From positions 961,277 through 1,018,601 of the forward strand of contig NZ_MKFI01000003.1 of assembly GCF_001982635.1 (NCBI RefSeq): a stretch of 57,325 bases of DNA, in the 5' to 3' direction. The notes beneath the pieces are model-generated. The model did no database searches. It was not told the DNA's origin and saw only the letters and a program-made list of their open reading frames with translations. Of this stretch, positions 8,901 through 17,406 are shown piece by piece; within the stretch, counting starts at the first letter, position 1; each line of letters starts with the position of its first letter. This DNA is from Bradyrhizobium mercantei. GTDB taxonomy: Bacteria; Pseudomonadota; Alphaproteobacteria; Rhizobiales; Xanthobacteraceae. A program made the position numbers and the translations under genes.

Positions 8901-11348
8901 TTCGCCGAGCGCGGGGTGGTGATGTCTGCCGAGGACGTAAAGTGCCATTCGCGCTGGCTGGAAGCAAAGGAACGGGTCAAGGCCGACACCGCGCTCGAGT
9001 GCGTCGGCATCCTGCAGGCGACGGAGGTGTTCGCGCCCGGCTCTTTGGTTGCGGTTCCGAGCGCCGAACAAAAAAAGCTCGACGGCGATTTTGACGGGGA
9101 CGCCGTCATCATCATCGGCGACCGACCTCGCCTTTACGAGCATGTGAGCCAGTTCGACGCGCAGCTGCAGGCGCGCGGCATCGCCTCGCTGAAGCCGCCG
9201 AAGTCGCACACGCCGGCCATTGAGAAAGGCGGCTACCAGTTCAGCCGGTCCAAGCAGATCCTGTCGGCCTCCGGGCTGGTGCTGGAGACCTACAGCTGCC
9301 TGCAGCGCAACATGCTGGCGCAGCCGCTGGACGCGCAACGCTGGTTTGCCGAGCGTGCCATCTTCGGCACCTATGAGGGCATTCATCCTGAACTCAAGGC
9401 CGACATCCGCGCACTGTTGCAGGAAGATCGGCCGGATGGCCAGACCCTCCATGAGCTCATCGCCAGCGCGGTGGAAGACAGCAAGGTCGCCAGGCATCCG
9501 GTGGCCTGCGAACTGGCCGCCTTGCTAGTGGCCGAGCTCCAGGACTGGAATCTGCAGCTCAATAGCGAGCCGGCTCATGAGCAGTCGGACGTCAAGCAGC
9601 AGTTAGCGCGATCCGTGGCCTCAACCGGCGCGAAGCCTGCCGTCAGCGCCGACGCCGGCGCGCTCTTCCCGAAACTCAGCGAATCCTATCCGGCAGCCGC
9701 GGACGCCAGGACGCGCATCGACTTCCTGCTCGACCACTACCAGCCGCGCATCGATCCGCGGCCCGACGGCTACAATCGGGACGATCTGCGTGAAAGCGCC
9801 ATCAATCTGTTGAGCGTCGGCATCAAGGTCGGCACGGACGCCTACAAGTCCGATACCGGTACGCGGGTGTTCACGCAAAAAGCCAACGTATTGCAGCGGC
9901 TCTTGGAGCGGAGGCCGGCCTTCAGGCCGGCGTCCTATGTCAAGGGGCAGGCGGCAAAGCTTCACCAGGGCCGATTTGACGTCGATGGCAGCCTGGCGGA
10001 TCTGAAGGACAACCCCACGCTGGCAGCCTCGGTCATGGAGGCCTCGATCAGACTCGCCGTCGAAAAGCGCATCCTGCCCAGCGCCTTAGCAATCTCGGCC
10101 GACGACGACCCCGCCAGCAGGATAACGCTGAGCAGCGAACAGGCCCTGGAGCGCGCCACGCAAGAAAGCGCGATTACCGAAACTGTGCATGCGGTTGCCG
10201 AGCTTTTGCAGCAGGACGGCATCGAGGTGAAGGTGCCGCGTCTTGACCAACGGTCGCTCGGACAGGTCTGGATAGCCGACGAGTTGACCGGCCAGAGCGT
10301 AAGTGCAGCGCCGCAGGCCCAACTGGTCACCAATGCCGTGCGCCATGTCTTCGAGATCCCGGACGAGGCTTTTACGCGCGCCTTCAGGAAGGCGGCACTG
10401 GCCTTCGAGGAGCGGGACTGCAGCGAGGTCGAGACCACCAACTGGTTCATCAGGATGGACACGCCGAGGTTACGTGGCGTTCACACGACGTTCAGAACCG
10501 CGCAGAACTATCGCTTCGAGGTCGAGTTCCATACGCCGGCCAGTTACCGGGCCGAGCTCGCGCAGAGCGAAGGCGAGCTGGTCCCCGTTCCCCGTGGCGC
10601 CTGGGACATATTGCCCTGGGACCCGTCAGGAGAAAGCAGGTCGAGGGCGGCAGGGACCCACAGGTCGACCACCGTCGCAAGACAACAGATTGCCGTCGCT
10701 CGCTCGCCGCAAGCCGGCGAGATCCTCGCGGCCCTCGGTACGCGGCCGGTCGTGCTCGTCGGCATGCCGGCGAGCGGCAAGTCGCGCATCGGCGCCCAGC
10801 TTGCCAAGGAGTTGGGGGTGGAGTTTGTCGACATGGATAAGCGTATCGTCGCCGAGCACGGTAATCTGATGGAGATGTTCGCTGACCCTGGCCGAGGCGA
10901 GGCGCACTTCAGGGATCTGGAGACCAAAGAGCTCACCAAGCAGCTGGAGAGAGGGCCCATCGTCATCGCAACCGGCGGCGGCTGCTTTAGCAAGGAGTCC
11001 AATCAAGCCCTGATCCTTAATAAGGCGAGGTCGATCTGGCTCGACACCGAGCTGAAAGAGCTCCGCAGGCGCCTGAAGGGGGACACCAGCCGGCCGCTGC
11101 TGCAAGGCGTCGGCATCGAGCAGAAGGTTGACCAGCTGTACGAAGAGCGCAGTCCGTTCTACCAAAAGGCCGATATCAGGTTGCCCATCGTCCCGCCCTT
11201 TCAGAAAGAAAAGAAGGACGCCCGCATTTGCGTGAAGGAACTCTACGCTTTCCTGTGCAGCGACAGAGAAGCCGCTCTGCCCGCTGCCGAGATATCACAT
11301 GTCTCCGGTGCTTCCGGCACCGCCATCGGCATGTTCCCAATAGCGTAG
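5946..11348 (+). CDS. Large SKWP-repeat type III effector with C-terminal shikimate kinase domain
   Basis: An 1800-residue protein expected to be delivered to plant cells. The N-terminal ~60 residues are Ser/Glu-rich, as in secretion signals. Residues 221-346 hold three 42-residue repeats ending SRWP, GKWP and a degenerate SRSI, as in the SKWP/XopAD effectors of Ralstonia and Xanthomonas. Residues ~350-1050 are conserved-looking but without a domain I can name. Residues 1046-1052 read DGDFDGD, like the metal-binding loop of RNA polymerase beta-prime and RdRP barrels. Residues ~1595-1750 form a shikimate kinase-like domain: P-loop GMPASGKS (1606-1613), DMD, FRDLE, GGG, RPLL and RSPFYQKAD all present. 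From memory, Mesorhizobium loti Mlr6361 is a longer relative with the same C-terminal domain. Start is set by GGGAG upstream; the tts box fits. Confidence 0.85.
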   Translation: MEFVERGWADRALYTIFEEDEEIQHSITEASPSATDHLEQPSAVSPVESSDGEDNSVGSMSPQLGAVLAEIERRPNSRLNHPYRQSALLDSPRLLRIPSQRRATDGLTGIIDRNAILDSSGGIASEMDIRSYRLWCLERGASSAQEANPLTLSAASTERDDGRELTIPVQQAASSRSVEPVRDQDAETLRCVLLDRGGLVGQAGRPDSEGGPCRISDAMSDEQKTREATLAVAGAVVARGGNLDGFSDPELADLVYGFSRWPDQQKTRAATLAIAGAVAARAGNLDGFSDQELANLVNGFGKWPEEEKARKAIVAIAGELGSKGRRFATFSTPALVRVANGLSRSIDEGEIAGEVAEPALLKDRLHRLAHYLQYAEDRLQRADVHAIASIFKALGKAQLLDDLGALARPGLDRLEVLRAAPEFKRDNNLETMGNLCASLLPLARSPKPVLRWHRRSALNLLNAIQPVVERKIDAYLKPGQAERTSGANASRFPALSIYQVLKSRAVLETLYRRPYVDGDELALQARQQELHGKTRQILDSARALIYADLSYKSWNVIAEIEAKEPLEALDTFMAQNASMIQAQHAAASFDVHRVLQAMDHEPRPPQGDAGLMRLPVVDMQGRPLGSEAELRYSIFHRLTAGAVKVVAVQLKGIPTGAMLTRTLTVEGVPYRMDLFGGSKLRPPEKSLNQLASQLPFAAEEVPSGKLLAIPYAETAPGTAFEQLSRAWAPFKEAYYYTQRRGFASPPSIPDVGPHDYALEGCFKLSLLPDRPAGAVHPFRIEGPDGEIALRPHDGCGFIRASLAERMPAIARTRHDAPERMPAFADKRQSAVPPSALQHYPRSVEVAQETREKALAWLETHQSLTAEELFRTVTGGHIGGSGAIAVPSSDEYLHVPTGKSKTLTRDAGVLVGRSPYDKPNLRPFAADRVRSAGDGDRTAAFLDRCVAFQYSFNVAHRSGAGLAADDPTFFAKGILIVVPDGMWPADFAERGVVMSAEDVKCHSRWLEAKERVKADTALECVGILQATEVFAPGSLVAVPSAEQKKLDGDFDGDAVIIIGDRPRLYEHVSQFDAQLQARGIASLKPPKSHTPAIEKGGYQFSRSKQILSASGLVLETYSCLQRNMLAQPLDAQRWFAERAIFGTYEGIHPELKADIRALLQEDRPDGQTLHELIASAVEDSKVARHPVACELAALLVAELQDWNLQLNSEPAHEQSDVKQQLARSVASTGAKPAVSADAGALFPKLSESYPAAADARTRIDFLLDHYQPRIDPRPDGYNRDDLRESAINLLSVGIKVGTDAYKSDTGTRVFTQKANVLQRLLERRPAFRPASYVKGQAAKLHQGRFDVDGSLADLKDNPTLAASVMEASIRLAVEKRILPSALAISADDDPASRITLSSEQALERATQESAITETVHAVAELLQQDGIEVKVPRLDQRSLGQVWIADELTGQSVSAAPQAQLVTNAVRHVFEIPDEAFTRAFRKAALAFEERDCSEVETTNWFIRMDTPRLRGVHTTFRTAQNYRFEVEFHTPASYRAELAQSEGELVPVPRGAWDILPWDPSGESRSRAAGTHRSTTVARQQIAVARSPQAGEILAALGTRPVVLVGMPASGKSRIGAQLAKELGVEFVDMDKRIVAEHGNLMEMFADPGRGEAHFRDLETKELTKQLERGPIVIATGGGCFSKESNQALILNKARSIWLDTELKELRRRLKGDTSRPLLQGVGIEQKVDQLYEERSPFYQKADIRLPIVPPFQKEKKDARICVKELYAFLCSDREAALPAAEISHVSGASGTAIGMFPIA
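6606..6983 (+). repeat. Three tandem 126-bp (42-codon) SKWP-type repeats
   Basis: Units at 6606-6731, 6732-6857 and 6858-6983. The first two are nearly identical in protein (QKTR.ATLA.AGAV.AR then GNLDGFSD.ELA.LV.GF..WP) and close in DNA; the third has diverged and lost the terminal WP. SKWP effectors usually carry many more units, so this array is short, probably contracted. Confidence 0.85.
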
Positions 11349-11805
11349 CGCATGCACGATGATCATCACAACGGCTACGATTGCGGGGGCGGCGTCGTGG
11401 AAACCATCCGGGCGCCGGCGGCACCATTGAGTGAAGGGGAACGGCCGCCGCACCTCAACACCCTCATCGCCGACCAGCAGCTTTTGCTGGCCGGCAGTAA
11501 CGCACGAGCGGATTTAGCGTCTTCCACGAGAAGCAGAGAACGCTCAAGTCGAGGACGATAAGCTTTAGCCAGCATATCTCACGGAGTTACGGCAGCTTCC
11601 CAAGCTGCGGCTCCCGGCAGTAGGCACTCACGGTGATGAACATGACCCGCCAGGCGACGCGTGCGGTTGCGATGCGCTCTATGGCGACGATTTTTGCCCC
11701 TGAGCTGGGCCAAGATCGATACTGATCAACACAGCCTGTCGGCAGTTGACCCAAATCGAGTGCGCCGGGCCCAGGCTACGATGGATGACCGCCACCTTGA
11801 GTTTC
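11349..11805. other. Intergenic region with one hairpin
   Basis: No gene seen between the convergent effector and PaaK-like genes. An imperfect hairpin at 11469-11495 (two 11-base GCCG.CCAGCA-type arms with one mismatch around GCTTT) might end the effector transcript, but no T-run follows it. Confidence 0.4.
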
Positions 11806-12795
11806 TCAAAAGTCGCTTAATTCTTCCAGAATTCGTATTTTCCTGGAGGTTAGCCCGCATGAACACGTTCCTTCTGGATCGGCCCAGTCCGCGTAATGGC
11901 CGGTCCGAAGTCGGACAACGGGCATGCGGGAACGGTGCAGGTTGGAAATGACGAGTTCTGTCGCGCGCTCATCGTTCCTTGAACTGAGCTCCGCGTAGAT
12001 AAGGCCTTCGTGAAGGTGGTACTCGCCAGGGCCGCATGAGGAGCATTGGAAGCCTACCGCACCGTGGTCCGGCGTCTGAAATACAGAGTGAAAGGACAAA
12101 TCTTCTCCGAATCGCTGCGCGAGTCTCGATCGAAGCTGCCGTGACAATGGCTGTCCGCCTTTAATAATGTGCCTAATCCCAGCGTAAGTCAGATCGCTAA
12201 GTTCCAAGTAGGACAGGAGTGGAAGGAGAGCGCTCAGAGGTCCAAGGATTGCGGTCGCCCGCGACTCTCGCATGATGTCTGCATTTTCTCGACCTCTCTT
12301 GTAATCCCGGATGGGGATGATGGTGCATGCCGTTCGTGACAAGGCATAGAAGCTGCAATATTCGGCGTAATAGGTCCCGCTCCCTCCCAGTACGAGTACC
12401 CTGTCATCACTGGTGATGCCTGAAAGACAGTACGCTTTTCCATCGAAGCATGCGCTGTACAGCATCTCCTCATGCGTTCCGATGAGGGTCCGCGGCTTCC
12501 TCGCTCCTCCTATGCAAAGGATCATGTCTGAGCCCGGACATGATCGACCGGCTTCAGAGGGGGGAGATGAATGCAGATGCTCAGAGTGATCGTAAATGTC
12601 CCTTATGCCGACCGTTGCCCAAGCCGACTTGATGTCGGCCAACGTCGGTTGTTCGCCTCCGGCTGGGAATTGATGGCGCGTGGCAGGATGTCTGATCGCT
12701 CTGCGCCATAGCCTGAGCAACGACCGCCGATGGTAGTCGGCGCGGCCTTGAGCGGGAATGAAGTCCACGTCGATTGGGTTGACTTTGGGATCCAC
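11806..12795 (-). CDS. PaaK/CapK-like adenylate-forming protein, divergent nucleotide loop
   Basis: The 329-residue protein resembles phenylacetate-CoA ligase relatives. It has a Rossmann-like middle (VLVLGGSGTYYAEYCSF), then the ADP-region pattern GLIYAELSS, TELVISNL, PVVRLRTGHYADW, and a Cys pair CSCGLTSRKI matching the C-CG-R-I motif of the family. The usual Ser/Thr-Gly-rich ATP loop (SSGTTGKP) is replaced by CIGGARKPRTLIG, and the protein is shorter than PaaK (~430), lacking the C-terminal lid. It may be inactive, or use another acyl activation as in LuxE-like proteins. The start is GTG at 12795; an in-frame TAG two codons upstream excludes a longer form, and AGGA lies six bases before it. 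It is monocistronic, with no neighbour suggesting a pathway. Confidence 0.6.
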   Translation of the reverse strand: MDPKVNPIDVDFIPAQGRADYHRRSLLRLWRRAIRHPATRHQFPAGGEQPTLADIKSAWATVGIRDIYDHSEHLHSSPPSEAGRSCPGSDMILCIGGARKPRTLIGTHEEMLYSACFDGKAYCLSGITSDDRVLVLGGSGTYYAEYCSFYALSRTACTIIPIRDYKRGRENADIMRESRATAILGPLSALLPLLSYLELSDLTYAGIRHIIKGGQPLSRQLRSRLAQRFGEDLSFHSVFQTPDHGAVGFQCSSCGPGEYHLHEGLIYAELSSRNDERATELVISNLHRSRMPVVRLRTGHYADWADPEGTCSCGLTSRKIRILEELSDF

Positions 12796-13428
12796 TGACT
12801 ATCCTGAAGGAGGGCCATCGCTGATGATGATGATGATCCGGATGCACGTCTGTAGGAGTTGCCATGACTCCAGGCTCTTTGAACCGCAGTCGTTCTATTG
12901 TCGGCGGTGAACGGATCGGGTCGGCGATGCTGGCTCAGCGCGAGAGTGTTCGCTGCGGGGGATCTGTGGTCGCAGGAAGAGGACACATGCGAGGAAGGGA
13001 CGCATCGATGAGGTAACCGAATGTAGAACTGGTGCCAGGGACAAGGCTCAAGGCTGCGGCGCTCCCGATGATGTTGCATTGTGCTGCACATTTAGGTGCA
13101 TGAGTTGGGCCAAATATGGTGGCGAAAATTACTTAGAGTCTTGCCGGCGATTGTCTCGTTTGCGACGTATTGGCAGAATCGTGACAGCCAAGCGGGACGC
13201 TTCCGGACAGAAGGCACTTGGCGCTGCCGCGCGAGTCTTGGCCGTTGGTTACATCGAGAATGACTGTCGGCCGGCGCTCATGTGAGCGGTACGCTCTCCT
13301 GCCTATGGCGCAGGCGCGAGGATCGGGGATGCGTAAGGGCACTCCTGTCCAAACGGCTGATGGGACGAGTTTGTACTCCGAAACAGTAGCCCGATCCTCG
13401 ATCGGAGCGAAAGTTGGAGTTTCCTCCC
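12796..13428. other. Intergenic region, nothing recognised
   Basis: Spans the upstream side of the PaaK-like gene and the downstream side of the glutamine-synthetase-like gene. Only short unrelated frames in all six phases; no terminator or promoter I would defend. Confidence 0.4.
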
Positions 13429-14739
13429 TCAGTAAACCTGCTCATACAAGCTGCAGATTTCCTGTTGAGGTTTCCCCTCGAGGAATGCCATCTCTCCCTT
13501 CTTGTGCTTTGCGTATGTCTTGGTGAAGCCGGCGGGAAACCAGCCGCTTACCGTGGAATTCGCCAGCAAGCGATCAAGAGCTTCGGGCAGCGATGTCGGC
13601 AGGCGGCAGTATCCACGCTCGGCCAGGGCAGATGGATCAAGAAGAGAGAGGTCCTCGGCGGTTGCGTCCGGTGTCGCCAGCTCCTCTTCGATGCCCTGGA
13701 CGCCGGCGTGTACGATGGCGGCGAGTTGCAAGTGCGGGCTCGCCGTAGCGTCGGCAGCGCGGAATTCAAAATTGAATTGAGCTGCCTTGGAAATATCGCT
13801 CAAATCAGAAACGGGACAGATGCGCACTGAAGCTTCGCGGTCGCGGAAGCCAAGATTATTGAAGGCCGCGCTCCAGCGATGCGGTGTAAGCCGTAGGTAA
13901 GATATGACGCTCGGGGCTGTGATCGCGACGATCGCGGGGAGGTACTTGAGGATCCCACCGACGAATTGGCCAGCGGTTTTTGAAAGCTCATGTTTGCCGT
14001 TCGGATCCCAGGTCGCCGGCGTGTCGCTATTGAGAAAGCTGAGATGAATGTGAACGCCGTTGCCGACGCCGGCTGGGTTCCGGATCGGGGTGAACGTAAC
14101 CTCTTTCCCAAAAGCGTTCGCAACCAGGCGCACCAGTTCGCGTAGGATCGTAGACTGATCCGCTATGGCGATCCCGCGCGACGGCCCCATCGTGACTTCA
14201 TACTGACCAGAACCGAACTCCTTCATGAACGTGTCCGGCTCCAGGCCCGCCGCGCGCATGGCTGCTACGAGTGTTTCAGCCAGGCGCCGCTCGATACGGA
14301 AGCCGTTAACGCTGTACGCCTCTCCAATGCGACCCGCGTCATTCCGAAACTGGAACTCGTGTTCGAAAGCCCCGAACAGCGTCAGGCCGGTAACCCGATT
14401 GAGGCGGTCGAGAGCACTCCTGAGGATCGACCGGGTACAGAATTCCCACGGTCGCCCATCAGTGTGGCGGATATCACCGAGCGCGAAATGCTCTGCCGGC
14501 AAATCGTCGCTTAATAGTACGCGCACCCTTGCAGTTTCATCGGGAATGAGGACGAGGTCACCAAGCGAGCCAAACGGGCTTTCGGCAATGGTGTCGAAAC
14601 AGGTGATCTGAGCGTTGGTTGGCGTCCAGCCGATGCCCCGCTTGGTCCGCTTGTCGAGCTGCGTAGCAGGAAACGCCTTGCCACGAACCTTGCCGGCAAG
14701 ATCCGTACAGCATGCAATGAGCATTTCCTCAGCGATCAT
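13429..14739 (-). CDS. Glutamine synthetase family ligase (GlnT / gamma-glutamylamide synthetase type)
   Basis: The 436-residue ATP-dependent ligase has the GS catalytic fold: an EHEFQF metal-binding strand (ExE), FGSGQYEVTMGP, NGVHIHLSFLN, then a PHRWSAAFNNLG motif and REASVRI, corresponding to the usual NR(P)...SAR segment. Family members of this length usually join glutamate to an amine (putrescine, ethanolamine, methylamine) rather than assimilate ammonia. The ATG at 14739 has GGAGGAAA in front and overlaps the rpiR stop (ATGA), so translation is coupled to the regulator. Longer in-frame starts upstream would lie inside rpiR and are rejected. The substrate cannot be read from the sequence. 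Confidence 0.85.
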   Translation of the reverse strand: MIAEEMLIACCTDLAGKVRGKAFPATQLDKRTKRGIGWTPTNAQITCFDTIAESPFGSLGDLVLIPDETARVRVLLSDDLPAEHFALGDIRHTDGRPWEFCTRSILRSALDRLNRVTGLTLFGAFEHEFQFRNDAGRIGEAYSVNGFRIERRLAETLVAAMRAAGLEPDTFMKEFGSGQYEVTMGPSRGIAIADQSTILRELVRLVANAFGKEVTFTPIRNPAGVGNGVHIHLSFLNSDTPATWDPNGKHELSKTAGQFVGGILKYLPAIVAITAPSVISYLRLTPHRWSAAFNNLGFRDREASVRICPVSDLSDISKAAQFNFEFRAADATASPHLQLAAIVHAGVQGIEEELATPDATAEDLSLLDPSALAERGYCRLPTSLPEALDRLLANSTVSGWFPAGFTKTYAKHKKGEMAFLEGKPQQEICSLYEQVY

Positions 14740-15599
14740 TGTTTTTCCTCCGAAGGCTGACCCGGTGGCACCAGGCGAAGCCTGTCCCAGGCCTCGAGCC
14801 GTTTTTTGGTCGTGGACCAGTTCGATTCCGATACTTTGACGATCAAGGCTTCGACGAGGGTGAGTGCGCAGACCAGCGTGTCCCACGCTGTTTCAATTTC
14901 GATCGGCAGGGCAATAACGTGGTCGCTGTGACGGGCAATTGGCGACATCCACTTGTCGGTGATCAACACAATTGACGGTCGGCATTCCCTTGCGACGATA
15001 TCGGCGAGCGTCTGCAGGTCGGCCTGGTAGCGGCGAAAGTCGAACAGGACCAGGACATCTTGCCTGCGGATCGCCAGCAGCTGGTCCGGCCAGTGCTCTG
15101 GATTGGGTGGAAGATGATAGACCTTCGGTCGAATCTGCTTGAGGTGCACCGAGAGGAAACGAGCGATGCTGTCACTGACGCGGCCGCCGAGCACGAACAC
15201 GGCTCGGGTGGGATCCGCGATGAGCCCCAGGATCCGATCGAATTGTTCCTGCGGAACGCTTGTGCTCATCTCATGTATTCGTTCGGAGGCCCGCCGCGCA
15301 TAGTCGGCCAGAAATGCACGACGGCTGCCGAGCTTTTCAGTGGCCTTGAGCTCCAGCGGCGAGCGTCGGCTTTCCCGCAATTCTGCTATCAACTGGCGCT
15401 GGAACTCCTGATAGCCGGCAAAGCCGATCTTGGTGACAAAGCGCGTGATCGAGGGCGCACTGACGCCTGTACGCTCGGCCAATTCCTGGATGGTTTGGAG
15501 CGCGCCGAAAGGATAATCCGCGAGCACGGCATTAGAAATCTTGCGCTCGCTGGCGGTTAGGTTGGCGCTTTCACGCCTTATCGTTTCGCGCACGGTCAT
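14736..15599 (-). CDS. MurR/RpiR-family transcriptional regulator
   Basis: The 287-residue protein has an N-terminal helix-turn-helix of the RpiR type (residues ~1-75: LTASERKISNAVLADYPF, then SAPSITRFVTKIGFAGYQEF). A SIS sugar-phosphate isomerase-like domain follows (~125-265: AVFVLGGRVSDSIARFLSVHL, VLVLFDFRRY, SIVLITDK). SIS domains sense phosphosugars or related ligands. It is the first gene of a two-gene operon with the glutamine-synthetase-like enzyme (stop and start overlap), so it most likely controls that enzyme and itself. Confidence 0.9.
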   Translation of the reverse strand: MTVRETIRRESANLTASERKISNAVLADYPFGALQTIQELAERTGVSAPSITRFVTKIGFAGYQEFQRQLIAELRESRRSPLELKATEKLGSRRAFLADYARRASERIHEMSTSVPQEQFDRILGLIADPTRAVFVLGGRVSDSIARFLSVHLKQIRPKVYHLPPNPEHWPDQLLAIRRQDVLVLFDFRRYQADLQTLADIVARECRPSIVLITDKWMSPIARHSDHVIALPIEIETAWDTLVCALTLVEALIVKVSESNWSTTKKRLEAWDRLRLVPPGQPSEEKQ

Positions 15600-15660
15600 G
15601 ATGACTTCAAAAGCTGATCAACGAAGAATGGGATATCCATCCTCAAGTACTATCGATTAT

Positions 15661-15693
15661 GAAAAAAATTAGTCAAACGAAAAAATATAGTTG
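15661..15693 (-). promoter_or_regulatory. Tandem AT-rich repeats upstream of rpiR, possible operator
   Basis: Two near-identical 14-base units (GAAAAAAATTAGTC at 15661 and GAAAAAATATAGTT at 15679) stand 18 bases apart, 62-94 bases before the regulator start, in a strikingly AT-rich patch. The spacing would put both on nearly the same helix face. Binding of the adjacent regulator is a guess. Confidence 0.35.
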
Positions 15694-16191
15694 ACTCTGA
15701 TTGATAAGTTTTGTTGATTGCTGATGCCGAAGCCAAGCTGCGGGATCCGGTTGTCGCCGCGCATTTGCAACGCCTGTGCTCCGCACCAGGCCGACGTCTC
15801 GCGGCTAGCGCAATTTGTCGCGAAGAGCCAACGACGGACATCCTCGTTTCAGGTGATGTGCTCGATGGTCCAACTGTTCCGAACATTTTCAGCGCAGCCG
15901 CACCGCTCTGCCATAGGCTGATCCTGCCCAGGGGCGCTGATCTAGATGAGGAAGCGGAAGTGGCCGGGTGCGGATACCAAGCCAGTCATCCTCTTTACGA
16001 CGCGAGCCAAGACCTTGGCGTAACCAGTGGTGACTGGAAGCGTAGAGAACATCGTTGCTTCAGTTCATCCTTGTGACGGCACGCGGTCCGATCCCGACAG
16101 CCGTGCCCAGCATGCCGTACCAGGCTGAGAAGCGAGATGAAATGTTGATGTGCAGCGATAAGTCAGCCTAGCCTTGGTGTGCGCTCGATCA
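15694..16191. other. Intergenic region, nothing recognised
   Basis: About 500 bases between the rpiR upstream region and the 3' end of the MFS gene. Short frames only, with no family resemblance. Confidence 0.4.
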
Positions 16192-17406
16192 TCAGTCCCC
16201 CGCGACGCGCGTCGTCAGATCGGCGGAGCGCAGGAACGTCGCAGCGAGCAAGGCTGAGAGAGCATAGCCGAGGCCCGGCAGTAGCAGCGTGACGCCGTAG
16301 CCTAATCTCGCCCCAATAAATCCACTCGCCGCGAAGCCCACCAATGCAGACGCCGCCATCACCGAAGTCAGGAACGTGACATCTGTCCCAGCCTTGCCCG
16401 GCCGGGCAAGCCCGAGAAACCAGTTCGTGAATGTAACATGCTGGACTGCGAGTGCCACGAACACGATCCCAACGCTTACGACGGCGCTCACGCGAACGTC
16501 GACATAGCGGTCGATAATTGCAAGCGCTCCAAAACTGATAGCCAGGACCGCACAGCCCCAGATCACGCCTCGGTGCGGCGCCATTCGCTTCAGGATCGCG
16601 CCGGTCAGTGGCGCAACGATGGTATACGTTAATGCGTCCGACAACGCTCCGATCCACCCGATCTCTGCCGCGGCAAAGCCGAGGTCAACGAGCCGCAACT
16701 GCATCATTGCAAACGCCACAGCAATCCCGATAACGCCGGGCGCGATCGTTGCGGCCGTCGACCACAAGCCGTTGTTGCGCAAGATTGTGAGAATAGACAG
16801 GCGCTCGGACTGGCGCCGTCGGTCCTTGCGGAGGAGCGGTTCAGGAATCGCAAACACCCATGCAGCGAAAGCGGCCAGCAGCAGCGCTAGGCCGAGCAGA
16901 GCTGGACGCCAACCGAAAATTCCGATCAGTTGGAGGCAGACCGCGCCACCGATCACGTGGCCGATGACCCGACCCCAGCCCAGCAGTGTGGCCCCCAACG
17001 GACGCTCGCCGGAATCGAGAACTTCCGCTATGTAGCCCAACGTTGCGATCCGCTGCGTGGCGGCAATGGCCGCAAGGGCAAGAGAAACAAGAAAAACCGG
17101 TACGAAATCGGTTCTTGGGTTCAAGAATGCCATCACTGTCAGCACAGTGGCAGTACCGACTTGAGTCAACAGGATCCATGACCGCCTCAGTCCGAGACGA
17201 TTGAGGCTCCATCGATCCACGACAGGGGCCCAAAGAAAGTTAACGGTGAAGGCAAAGAGTGCCATGCCATACAAGCCGACCAGTTGCAGGCTGGCGCCGT
17301 TGGCCCGAAGGACCACTGGAATGGCCGAATAAATGAACGCGATCGCCAGATACTGCTGACTAGCCAACGCAACCATCCCGATATGCGGCATGTAACGTCT
17401 TCCCAT
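16192..17406 (-). CDS. MFS transporter, RhtX/FptX siderophore-importer-like
   Basis: Inner-membrane permease of 404 residues with about 12 hydrophobic helices. It has the early ALASQQYLAIAFIYSAIPVVLR helix, the WAPVVDRWSLNRLGLRRSWIL loop 2-3 and a central charged loop (RKDRRRQSERLS). The N-terminal pattern (GxxALYxxQGxxxGxxxxAxPVxLR-like) fits the RhtX/FptX and AmpG group, which import siderophores or muropeptides in one component. The start is ATG 17406 with AAGGAAGAG in front; a GTG nine codons earlier lacks such a site. No siderophore synthesis or receptor gene is nearby, so the cargo is open. Confidence 0.78.
   Translation of the reverse strand: MGRRYMPHIGMVALASQQYLAIAFIYSAIPVVLRANGASLQLVGLYGMALFAFTVNFLWAPVVDRWSLNRLGLRRSWILLTQVGTATVLTVMAFLNPRTDFVPVFLVSLALAAIAATQRIATLGYIAEVLDSGERPLGATLLGWGRVIGHVIGGAVCLQLIGIFGWRPALLGLALLLAAFAAWVFAIPEPLLRKDRRRQSERLSILTILRNNGLWSTAATIAPGVIGIAVAFAMMQLRLVDLGFAAAEIGWIGALSDALTYTIVAPLTGAILKRMAPHRGVIWGCAVLAISFGALAIIDRYVDVRVSAVVSVGIVFVALAVQHVTFTNWFLGLARPGKAGTDVTFLTSVMAASALVGFAASGFIGARLGYGVTLLLPGLGYALSALLAATFLRSADLTTRVAGD

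Noticed and set aside
8346..9497. A 383-codon minus-strand frame
   Set aside because: Antisense shadow within the effector gene, typical of GC-rich DNA.
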